Assembly (NCBI GenBank): GCA_029204225.1
Contig: CM055095.1
Coordinates: 25,586,503 to 25,650,502 of the forward strand
Reading direction: 5' to 3'
DNA: 64,000 nt
Source of the DNA: Diphasiastrum complanatum
Taxonomy: Eukaryota; Streptophyta; Lycopodiopsida; Lycopodiales; Lycopodiaceae
Shown: positions 14,101 to 22,271 of the stretch, in pieces
How positions within the stretch are numbered: position 1 is the first letter of the stretch
Layout of the letters: each line of letters begins with the position of its first letter
Notes under the pieces: generated by a model
Database searches by the model: none
Seen by the model: the letters and a program-made list of their open reading frames with translations, nothing else
Told to the model about the DNA's origin: nothing
Position numbers and translations under genes: made by a program

Positions 14101-17100
14101 ATGAGCAGGTCTAGAGATCCTACATCAACAACTTGCTCTCACTCGTACAACAAAATGAAGTACATCAATTTTCTTTTTGTATGACCATGTCTCAATCGTG
14201 TGTAGCTCATACATAAGTCATGCACAGCTTCAAGAATAGCCCATACCTTCCGTTGAAAAAGAAAGAAATATGAAAAGGCTCAAATGGAACCCCGCTCTCA
14301 TACTAGAATCTGATACAAATTGTAGTTATTTCAAACCACACAAACAACAAAACAGAACCATCACATGCACATTTAGTGAAAAGATAAAACACATCCACAA
14401 GACATTCAACACTGAAGAATAATGAGAGAAAACCACATAAGCACTGAGAAGTTAAGATGACTCGCTCTCATCTGGCAACAGCATCATAAAGCAACTTAGT
14501 TTACATCTTGTCCCCTTCACAATCTTTCTAGAATTCCAGCTTTCATGCAAAAACTCTTTTTCCCCATGACTTTGCCTTCACTAGATCTTCATAGATGTTT
14601 CTTACTGCACATCTAGTTGTCATTCATGGCCTTCAATTGGTCACAAGTGAAATAATATTCTTCACACTAGTGGCTGAAGATGGATTCTTCACACGTCATG
14701 AAGCCCTCCCTGCTCCATTAAGATCGGTCCTCTTGAATATTTAATTGGCCCTCTCACTTTTGCTTAGTAAGTGATGTCAATGGCAAAAATATTCCCTCCT
14801 CCAGAGCCATGCATGACTACCATCCTGATAAAATTCTTTTCACACTTTGACTGACCTTTTGGAAAGAGACCTTATCAGGACAATTTTTTTGTATGTGTGT
14901 GGCTTGATTAAGATCATCAGCAAGAACCATCTGCCATACCTCATATTGATGACTATTCGGACACCTGATGGGAAATATAATCTCCAACGAGCCTGGATTT
15001 GAAAAGTGGCTATCACCAAAAGCAAATTGTGCAAGAAGGCATCCACGAGACTACACTTGGATTGTACAAGGTTTTGGTTAAGCCATTGTGACTCACCAAA
15101 GCTTATGGGGCGAATTTCTCGTCCCTGTAGACTATTTCACGTTGTGTTTTATTGTCCTCAGTCAAACTGAAGAAGATCACAAGAGGCATTTCAAAATTGT
15201 TATACATAAACTCAAACAAAACTCTCTTCACAAAAGCAAATTCTTCATCACCGGACTTTTATATCCAGGGCATGTCATTTCAGAGCATACAATGCGCATG
15301 GATCCTGATAAGATCAAATGGAATTTAAATGGCCAGCTTCACAAGATGCACATTACATCAAATTATTTCTAGGGCTATGTTCTTACTATCAACATTTTGT
15401 ACTGCATTTTGCATTGATATGCCACTTCATGAGCTTACCAAAAGGGGTGCTCTCTTTCAATGGGGGGAGAGAAGTAGGTGCTTCCTTCACTTTTACAAAG
15501 TCAGGGACTCCTCTCATTATTCCTGACATTAAAAAATCGTTTCTGGTTGCAGTTGATCAGGAGTGACATTCAAGAGCCTCCCGCATTTAAAACTCCAAGA
15601 CTGAAGTACATTTCGTACAAAACCAAAGTGCTTCTTGTTATTCATGGTCTTAGGATTTGGAAGCATAATTTTATGGGTGCTGAATTTGTTGTGCAAACTG
15701 ACAATCAAAGAGGCGTTTTCTTACCTTTAGGAGGTGAAAGGCACATCAAGTGGGCCGCTTTTCTAGACAACTTTTACAATACGCTAGTGGGAGCATTGTC
15801 TAGGAAGCCGTCCATAAATTACATTACCATAATCACCATAATGCTTTTGATAACCTCAAAACTTCTCTCGAGCATGATGCTGATTTCTCTGCTTCACGGC
15901 AAGATGTACATACTGGAATACACATTCCTGCGTATGCCTTGCATTACATGTCCTTTGGAGAGAAACTTTCCATAGTTGTCGCTTTGAGATCCCATATCCT
16001 ACAGGAAAATCATCTTCCTCCCAATATGGGACCTTAGCAGAATGGTATTTATGTTAGAGAAAATCAGCATCAGTTTTTGTAGCCCAAAATGAGAAAGGAT
16101 CTAGCAACGTTTGTTACAGAATGTCTTATGTGCAAACAAGTTAAGTGGGAAGGGAAAATCTTATTGTAAGCTAATGTCACTTCCGATTCCTAGATAACCA
16201 TGGCATGACATCGCAATAGAATTCATCTCAATATTCCCTGAACTTCAAAATGTCATTGAGCAAATATGGACGATCACTGATACAGCAGGCACATTTCATA
16301 AATGCAAGAGTACCCTTGAATCACATAAAGCAGCTCAAGTATTTATTCGACATATTTTCAGGTATCATGATATGCCAACATCCATACTCTCGGGATGTGA
16401 CACAACAATTACTAGTCACTTAGGGACATATCTTTTTGAAATCCATGAAAAGAATTACAATTCACCCCTTTTTTTGACTCTCAGGCAAATGGCATTTGTG
16501 GTAGAATATTGATCTATTGAAAGCACGTGTCCATAATGAGCGCATGTCCATGATCGGCACAAGAAATGGGTAAGATTTCTTCCCATGATAGAATATGCTT
16601 AAAATAACTCTAAGCATCATTGTTCCGGCAAAGCGTGATGAAAGGACACAATCAGCTCTAGAGGAAATCAAGAGAGCTATTCAAGAAAAGGCATAACAGT
16701 GGTGTCAATAGCTCCAATGCACGGGGATGAGTCTAGTTTGAGTCCATGGATGGGCAGTTAGTCACAGTTAGTGACCGATATTGTGCAGTTATCTCACTGT
16801 TTCCTAAGAGAAAGCTCAATCCCACATTTTTGTTTCATATATGGTCCTCGATTTCCCTCACTCTTCCTGTGCTGTTCTGGAGTCCCTGGTCTGAGGACAG
16901 AAGTCTCCCAACCTGAAACAGATGGTTCTCTAAGCCTGACATTCTCTCTGCTTCTAGAACTTCATGCTTCCACATCCTCGGGCTGCCCTTCTGTATACTG
17001 CTCGAGAGCCCCCTCTGTAGCCCCAAGCACAATCTTTAAGGAGCATCTGCCACCTCAAATAGGCCTTCTACTTCTGCTGCCATATAACCCATGTGGAATG

Positions 17101-19418
17101 AAGGTGAACTTTGTCTGCCTAAGAAAGAAGGAAGAGGCACGCTGTTGCCTATAGAGTAAGATAAGAGAAACAGAGTATCTACCACAACTAAAAAAGAGAG
17201 CCTCTCATGAATAGGCCCACAACCTGTGAAAATTTACAGTTCAAAAACTCCATTCCTTTCTGGCAAATGTGTGCTATCCGCAGGTTACCTGAAGATGCAA
17301 CTAGCACAACCAGATGATATTCAGCAATTGGCACACAGCAAATAACGTGTGTCCGTTCACCGGTTTGATTCAATAAGCACACAGAGGCTGCAAGTATTAT
17401 AGAGTTCTCAAGAGGTCTGATCAAGAAGGCCTTTTTCAACTAATGCTTTGATGTCCCACGATGGTTCACACACAAAGGAAATACACAATCCTATGAATTG
17501 ACAGGTCTAATCAAGAAGGCCTTTTTCAACTAATGCTTTGATGTCCCACGATGGTTCACACACAAAAGAAATACACAATCCTATGAATTGACTACAGTTT
17601 TATTTTAAACGTCGAAGCCCATAGGAAACATAGATCATTATTCTATTTCTTCACAAACGTATACCTTTGATACGTAAGCCCTAATTATAGATAGAAGGAC
17701 AACAACTTACGATGAGACACCCTCCGAATTACTGGTAGAAATAGCTCTATCGCTGTCAGCACCATGTCCGGAATCTACAACTGACAAGGTGACAGCAAAC
17801 ATATAAATGCAATGTCTCATCTTTGAATTCTCAACAAATTTCCAGATACTGAAACGACTTCATCTCATTGGTCATACCCGAACGCTTCATCATATCGATC
17901 TTGGAATATTGATGACCTGATTTTCTTCCTCTTGAATATTTTACAGGTTGCTTTTCCTCAGACCCACCAAGACTCTCATCCGAATCATAATTTTTGCTCT
18001 GTCGTTCATTCATGAATTTTGGCTTCTTTGCAGTGACTTTCGAGTTTGTCGACAGCACCCTTTCACCATTCTTTATGGTCTGCAGCTTCTGGCCCTTGTT
18101 GCTTTTGTGGTTAGGTTTCTGCAAACTCCTTGAAGTGGTAGTGTGTGCAGAATAGGGTTTGGAGCTGCATTCATGACAAAATAGTTCATAGATAAACAGC
18201 TGAAACAAGTCAATTTTCTGCCAGCAACACATGGATGTAACGCAAATTCATATCCACACAGACTCAATAATTCATTATTCAGCTTTCGTCCTAACCTGGT
18301 CACTTTTTCGGATTTGGCAGTGTCTTTCCGTGAAGGTGCAGAAGTCACTAGTGGCTCCAACTACGTGAATACAGAACAACCTCATGATCAGAACAAAGAA
18401 AAGACCAATGGTAGATAACATTCCATATTCATGATGCCCTTCATAATATATCAATTTATTGAAACCTAAAATTGATGTGGTTATTTGGCTGCATCATTAA
18501 GCAAAGCGCATACCTTTTGCTGCAAGGAAACTCTTGGCTTTTCCCTTCTTTTGTAAGTGATTATCGGCGATTCTGACACAAGCACACACAAATATCAGAA
18601 AATCTTTCACGGAGGCTTGATCATGTTGTTCAGAGAGCCTTTCAACAAAGCTTGTCCGTAATTTTTGCTCAATCAACAAAACAACCAATTCCCTCTTCGA
18701 ACATGTGGTGGAGGCAACAAAGCCCACCATTTCAAGTTCTAAGTAGGGTTCCTCTTTCGTGAAGCAGCAGCTACTAGGGTTTAGCGTAGTTTTACAGAAA
18801 CCTAATACTCCAGATGTAAACAACGGTATACGTTGAGCTGCAAAGGCTGCACTTGTGATTTTGATTGCAGGACATCAACTTAGACATGATCCAGAGTAAT
18901 AGATAAAACTTACATCACTAAGCCTTGACCCCATAATGTGTAATAGACATTATTTGACAGACACATAACCAAAACACGCTCTGAAACTTGCACCGTAATA
19001 ATCCCCCTAGTAAACGCAACAGCGGCATCAGCAGAGCATTCATAATAAAGCTCAAACATAAGAAACCACGATGCAGAGGGTACTTCGAACCCTAATTGCA
19101 ATCAAGACTGGTAAAACGATGGCAATAATAGGAAAAGACTAAAAGCCTGTGATGGCTCTTTATAAAGCCTCATGAAGACGGCTGAAACACTATCCTCGAC
19201 GCAGTCAACATCAAAGAATTGGCACAGATAAACCTACATTCTGAACAGCTGCGACATCACCTGAGAAAAACAATAATAAAAATAATAATAATGGAATGTT
19301 CCAACTGAGAAAAACAGCGTGTGCAGCCGCTGCTGTAAGCAAAAGATTGCACACAAGCTTGCATGAATGGAACCGGATTACCTAGCAGCGCTTCGTCTTC
19401 TTCCGTCGACATCGCCAT
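470..19418 (-). CDS. JMJ25: KDM3/JMJ25-like JmjC histone H3K9 demethylase with two WRC domains (17 exons)
   Basis: Exons, in transcription order: 19382-19418, 18514-18572, 18296-18360, 17878-18164, 17711-17774, 12706-13489, 12331-12482, 12104-12203, 11848-11977, 11628-11685, 10505-11303, 9946-10275, 9153-9800, 8963-9035, 8744-8829, 682-801 and 470-535. All introns are GT...AG, all phases match, and the sum is 3858 nt (1285 aa plus stop) without an internal stop. Domains: WRC motifs near residues 202-227 and 245-270, a RING-like cysteine cluster about 450-510, a second zinc cluster 579-605, and JmjC about 786-1235. Iron ligands H949 and D951 (LHCDMSD) and H1218 (GCPHQVRN) are present, which predicts an active Fe(II)/2-oxoglutarate dioxygenase. 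Plant members of this family remove H3K9 methylation in the nucleus and counter silencing. The activity is inferred from the family. The subfamily name JMJ25 is my best match; JMJ26/JMJ27-type names are possible. Confidence 0.93.
1180..1217. repeat. (AG)n microsatellite
   Basis: About 19 uninterrupted AG units in intron 15. Confidence 0.95.
3720..3772. repeat. (GA)n microsatellite
   Basis: About 26 uninterrupted GA units in intron 15. Confidence 0.95.
3863..3905. repeat. (GA)n(GAA)n compound microsatellite
   Basis: A short GA run passes directly into about 10 GAA units. Confidence 0.93.
4142..5061 (-). pseudogene. LINE ORF1-like RNA-binding protein, frameshifted
   Basis: An ATG at 5061 opens MAKNKKGKD and a Pro/Ser/Thr-rich stretch. 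A frameshift near 4830-4850 leads into a coiled-coil-like region ([19 protein letters not shown] and following) and then a C-terminal domain. Its pattern resembles the RRM plus CTD of LINE ORF1 proteins: [11 protein letters not shown], a [14 protein letters not shown] strand, and [20 protein letters not shown] near the end. A TGA at 4331-4333 interrupts the frame, and translation would otherwise end with TAG at 4142. No reverse transcriptase or endonuclease reading frame adjoins it. The assignment rests on the RRM/CTD-like pattern only; a non-LINE origin is possible. Confidence 0.45.
5424..5446. repeat. (AT)n microsatellite
   Basis: About 11 uninterrupted AT units. Confidence 0.9.
6234..7195 (+). 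pseudogene. Ty1/copia fragment: PBS-like site, gag, then RT, internally deleted
   Basis: TTGGTCTTAGAGCAGG at 6234 resembles the copia initiator-Met primer binding site TGGTATCAGAGC. From the ATG at 6360 a gag N-terminus is readable ([20 protein letters not shown]), followed after a stop by [13 protein letters not shown]-type gag sequence to about 6850. Without protease or integrase the sequence then passes into reverse transcriptase (KARLVAK near 6917, [37 protein letters not shown] near 7180). The middle of the element, roughly 2.5 kb, is therefore missing. Many stops and frameshifts are present. No paired LTR is visible. Confidence 0.75.
7619..7732. repeat. Polypyrimidine (TTC)n/(TCC)n tract
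   Basis: More than 110 bases almost entirely of C and T on the plus strand, so a purine run on the transcribed intron 15 RNA. Confidence 0.9.
8089..8134. repeat. (CT)n microsatellite
   Basis: About 22 CT units; on the gene strand it is a (GA)n run near the 5' end of intron 15. Confidence 0.93.
8744..11303 (-). CDS. JMJ25: JMJ25-like exons 11-15, second zinc cluster and JmjC core
   Basis: Exon 11 opens with [15 protein letters not shown] and a following Cys cluster, then a variable stretch, and enters the JmjC domain at about residue 786. Exon 12 holds [17 protein letters not shown] and the first two iron ligands (H949-C-D951). Exon 13 carries an acidic, Glu/Ser-rich insertion of roughly 150 residues between the ligand pair and the motif [17 protein letters not shown]. 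Exon 14 encodes the [21 protein letters not shown] segment. Exon 15 encodes the third ligand in [10 protein letters not shown]. All catalytic positions I can judge are conserved. The large insertion probably forms a flexible loop outside the fold. Confidence 0.95.
11628..12482 (-). CDS. JMJ25: JMJ25-like exons 7-10, RING-like zinc cluster
   Basis: Exons 7 and 8 together encode a cysteine-rich module beginning [13 protein letters not shown] and continuing through [13 protein letters not shown] and [13 protein letters not shown], the typical plant KDM3 zinc finger in front of the JmjC domain. Exon 9 (11848-11977) encodes a helical linker around [20 protein letters not shown] that is characteristic of the family. 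Exon 10 is only 58 nt and ends inside a Cys codon completed by exon 11. Introns here are short (about 80-330 bp), unlike introns 5 and 15. Confidence 0.92.
12706..13489 (-). CDS. JMJ25: JMJ25-like exon 6, tandem WRC domains
   Basis: The exon encodes 261 codons. Two WRC units stand close together, each of the form RC-x-RSDGK-x-WQC followed about 8 residues later by a L-C-E-K-H end ([12 protein letters not shown] and [12 protein letters not shown]). The spaced Cys-Cys-Cys-His ligands are intact in both. WRC motifs are plant-specific zinc-binding, putative DNA-binding or nuclear-localising modules that occur at the N-terminus of many plant KDM3 proteins and in GRF factors. The remainder is a Lys-rich stretch (KRKKRK) followed by acidic, low-complexity sequence, probably disordered. 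The exon ends at ATG|GTATGC in phase 0. Confidence 0.92.
14900..16697 (+). pseudogene. Ty3/gypsy pol remnant (RT, RNase H, integrase)
   Basis: In shifting frames one can read RT motifs near 14930-15080 (LDLKSGYHQ-like), [20 protein letters not shown] at 15150-15220, GHVISE near 15270 and RMDPDKI at 15294-15314. RNase H-related sequence follows ([11 protein letters not shown], then [20 protein letters not shown] near 15640-15700). The integrase part includes ALSRKPS, a zinc-knuckle remnant (TECLMCKQ) and a decayed core ([16 protein letters not shown] near 16355-16400). Order and spacing are those of a chromovirus-like Ty3 pol. There are many stops and indels, no LTRs and no gag. It lies antisense to the host gene. 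Confidence 0.8.
17413..17592. repeat. 90-bp tandem duplication
   Basis: Units 17413-17502 and 17503-17592 are directly adjacent and differ at only two positions that I can see (both G versus A). The duplication lies about 120 bp inside intron 5, downstream of exon 5. Confidence 0.95.
17711..19418 (-). CDS. JMJ25: JMJ25-like exons 1-5, basic disordered N-terminus
   Basis: These five short exons encode residues 1-170, rich in Lys, Arg and Ser and without a recognisable domain. The chosen ATG at 19418 has G at -3 and G at +4, a strong plant context, and opens [12 protein letters not shown] before the first donor (G|GTAATC). Exon 2 opens after a TGTGTCAG acceptor, exon 3 after CGTAG, and exon 4 after ATGCAG. 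Exon 5 ends at a perfect GTAAGT donor, and its trailing two bases complete a Ser codon with the first base of exon 6. The phase continuity 1/2, 0/0, 2/1, 1/2 and 2/1 is the main support, because sequence conservation here is low. An in-frame ATG 27 codons upstream (19499) would add a segment encoded by a (GT)n microsatellite and is less likely. Confidence 0.8.
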
Positions 19419-20888
19419 CGCATACTCCCTCTCGCGCTCCTTCGATCGATTGCTCGCAAATACACACACACACACACCAAAATAAATAGTCTTTCCCATA
19501 AAGGATGCCTTTCTGAGGCTTCTCCCTGCCTGCGGGGAACCGGCTACAGCCCGCGATCAGGCTGCTGCCACTCACACCTGTCGGTATCGCCTCATAATTA
19601 ACTAATTATTTTGTATTTATACATGGTTTGAGTAATTAAATTCCAGTAGCACTTTTGGATTTGACTTGAGATATAAGCTACACCTATAGACTTTAATTTA
19701 AGGATCGTCTTTAGGTTAAAGTTAAGAGCATTGGCGTCTTACGTATCGCGTTCTTGCAATAGGGTTTTTGTGTTCTTTTTTTGCTTTGTATCGATAGCAG
19801 CAAGCTATTGTCACAATTCTATCCATGCTAATGTGTGATTTTTCGGTGAATTTGAGTTGAAAAATGCTTTAAATTGCAAAACTTTCTTCGATTATTTTTC
19901 AAAGTCTTTGGGGAAGCTCATGGGATCTTCAGATTCTCTCGATTTGAATTGGGCCTCTGGTGCCTAATATGCGTGGGCATGGAATCGAACATAGGTGACC
20001 AATCCCAACTCAAGCAAGTTACACCCCACGAATGGGCTGATTGCATTATTTATAAGAGACTAAGAGCCATTTCACACTACAATGTCTGGCAAGTCGAAAT
20101 TCAAAATAGAGCTCTCTCATTGGCCTAGAGAGAAAAAATCAGCCTCCTTCCCTTTCACACTTGCCACTATGTGGCAGATGACATGGCAGAGACCCTGTGC
20201 CACATAGGGACAACTCAAACCCATCCTTTGGGTCAAGCAATGTTCCCTATGCATGTTGGCCTGCATTTTGAAGCCTTCCCAACCCTTCACACTTGATATT
20301 CCCTTCAAAGAAATGCATTTCAATTCTAACCTTTCTAGTTGAAAGGTGATTGCTTGAAAAAAACCCTAAGAGCACCCTTCAACCATTTAACATAAACATA
20401 TGCTTGTCTTTCAAAACACAAGACCTTAGATAAAATGAACCAATGGTATGTCAAGATTCAAATGGGCCAATCAGATTGCGGTCTGTCATGTAACAGATTC
20501 CGGCCCGTCATTTAACACATACCAACCAAATGTGAAAGGGGGGTGGTCCATTGCCCATCAACTCACTTGCCAAGATTCAAAAAATGGGTGGCAAGTGAAA
20601 GGGCCAGGCACTAATATCCATACTTCATGTAAATAGGGCTCAGCCCATGTAATGAGCACATGAATAAAGGTTATTGGCACCTCGTTGATCATATGTAGAG
20701 CTCGTGCGAAATGCTTAGTAAAAACCTTAAAGATCTTGGTGATGTGATATTGTGGCTTATTGCATTTCGTAGTCTACAAGTAGAATCAAGCTTGGTGCTT
20801 ATGCTTTTTGTTGGCAAATTTTAACAGCAACAACAATCTTCATCCAAAAGGACAAGCAAAAGCTCACATTATTGTCTTGAAGGATAGG
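19419..20888. other. Leader, promoter and upstream intergenic region, no gene seen
   Basis: Up to about 19620 this is the leader and core promoter of the JMJ25-like gene. From 19650 to 20888 the sequence is AT-rich, with frames below 90 codons and no recognised motif. A segment near 20640-20690 with AATAAAGG could be old LTR sequence. Confidence 0.4.
19613..19622 (-). promoter_or_regulatory. TATA-box candidate of the JMJ25-like gene
   Basis: GTATAAATAC on the minus strand lies about 195 bases upstream of the chosen ATG. This would give a 5' leader of about 160 nt containing a (GT)n tract (about 19463-19482) and CpG-containing sequence. Position and sequence fit a core promoter, but there is no direct evidence of the start site. 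Confidence 0.4.
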
Positions 20889-21640
20889 TGTTGGAATGTT
20901 AAGGGGAAACGTGTATTAAGGCCTATTTTTTAGAGACCCAAACTTAAGGGCTAAGCCCGAAATTTGGTTTTAAATCACTAAAGTGGCCTACGGTGAATAA
21001 AACTGCCATTTAACTGGTTTTCAAGATGAACTGGCACCTCCTAGCCCCGACAAACCCGAGAACTAGGGGCATAGGCCTCTTAAATAAATTTAAGTCCAGC
21101 GTAAATTAATAAATAGACGGAGTTTCAATAAAAGTGCAATCGGCCATAATGGGCCATTTACGCGTCAATTTTAAGCAGTTCCACATCGGCGTAATTGCGT
21201 GTGGCCATGATTCTTTGTCAAAAATAACTTGAAAAATGGGTCTTTTTCCTCGCAAACATCTGCTATAAAAGGATGTAAACTCGTGGGAGAAAGGATTCTT
21301 CTCTCTCTCATCTCATTTCATGCTTATACATGAGTTCTCTTGGGTTGATCTATCCATTGGTGCACTATCTTGATGATATCTTGCAATCTTGTGTGTAGAA
21401 TGCTCATATTTTGTTATATTCGGATCCACACGTGTGAAATGCAATAGGTTATAATTTTTGTACGGATGAAAACTTCATGCTATCATAAGTTTGATGTTTG
21501 ATCAATATCTTTTTTAGTTTGCATCTCTTTCATTAAGTAGATGTTGATATTCTACATTGCAAATGGTGTAAATTGTGTTGTCTTTCAAACCAAAGATCAA
21601 TAGATGATTTTGGATCTTAATGAGTGACAAAATCTTCACA
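20889..21640 (+). repeat. 5' LTR of copia element, chimeric U3
   Basis: The 3' part (21262-21640) matches the downstream LTR closely, from just before the TATA box (TATAAAAGG) to the terminal CTTCACA. Upstream of the TATA box the two LTRs are unrelated. Here the upstream sequence possibly starts at TGTTGGAATG (20889), whereas the 3' LTR starts TGTGAG. The right boundary is fixed by the primer binding site at 21641; the left boundary is a guess. Confidence 0.65.
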
Positions 21641-21652
21641 TGGTATCAGAGC
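21641..21652 (+). other. Primer binding site (initiator tRNA-Met)
   Basis: TGGTATCAGAGC follows the LTR terminus directly. It is the canonical plant copia primer binding site. Confidence 0.9.
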
Positions 21653-22271
21653 TTGTGTTGCAAGTTATGAAATGATCAGTCACATTTATCAAAGATTTGG
21701 AGGAGCTTCTATCTCTAGAGCATGCTAGAATAGTTTCTACTTAAAAATCAAGTATTTTGCATATGTAGAATTGATCTTTTGTAGATCAAAACTTAATTTA
21801 GGTTTATGAAATTGAGGAATTTCAATTTCACACTTGGCTTACTGGAATTGGCCAATTTTTTATGCATTAGGAAGTCTTCATTGGAGGCTACAAGGTTCTA
21901 TTTTAAATTTTAGGCAATTGCATGTAGAATTTGAAATATTCAATTTTTTGTGATTTTATCAAAACCCTATTTTTGATTGGATCTCTATTTTTTGAGGTTG
22001 TTGGATTTCAATAGAGCGTGTTAATCTTAGGAAGTAGCAAGATTCATTAGATTGTTGGTAGATCATAGGTTGATCAAAATTTCTTCATTCTATGTGTTGA
22101 TTTGCTAGTGATAAGTGCTAGAAGAGAATTGAGAGGTTCCATATCTTTGTGATTTCTTTTTGGAAACATTTGTTGTTGTTCAAAAGTGTGCTTTGCACTT
22201 CTTGAAATGCATGAGTTGATGGATATTGTATGAGTTCATGGATATTGTTGTAGGGTTGGAGGAGAGATCCA

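Larger units (their letters stand above)
13490..17710 (-). other. Intron 5 of the JMJ25-like gene (about 4.2 kb)
   Basis: The intron is bounded by the GTAAGT donor after exon 5 (TCATC|GTAAGT) and the acceptor TTGCAG before exon 6. It contains an opposite-strand Ty3/gypsy pol remnant (14.9-16.7 kb) and a 90-bp tandem duplication close to the donor. In 13500-14850 and 16700-17400 I see no supportable gene. Confidence 0.85.

Noticed and set aside
18497-18823. Minus-strand frame that looks like a short protein starting at ATG GTG GGC ([15 protein letters not shown])
   Set aside because: Only the last 59 nt in another frame fit the gene as exon 2 (acceptor TGTGTCAG, phase match on both sides). 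The longer frame gives no compatible junction with exon 3.
19257-19499. In-frame upstream ATG at 19499 as the start of the demethylase
   Set aside because: It would add 27 residues mostly encoded by a (GT)n microsatellite, with T at -3. The ATG at 19418 has a better context.
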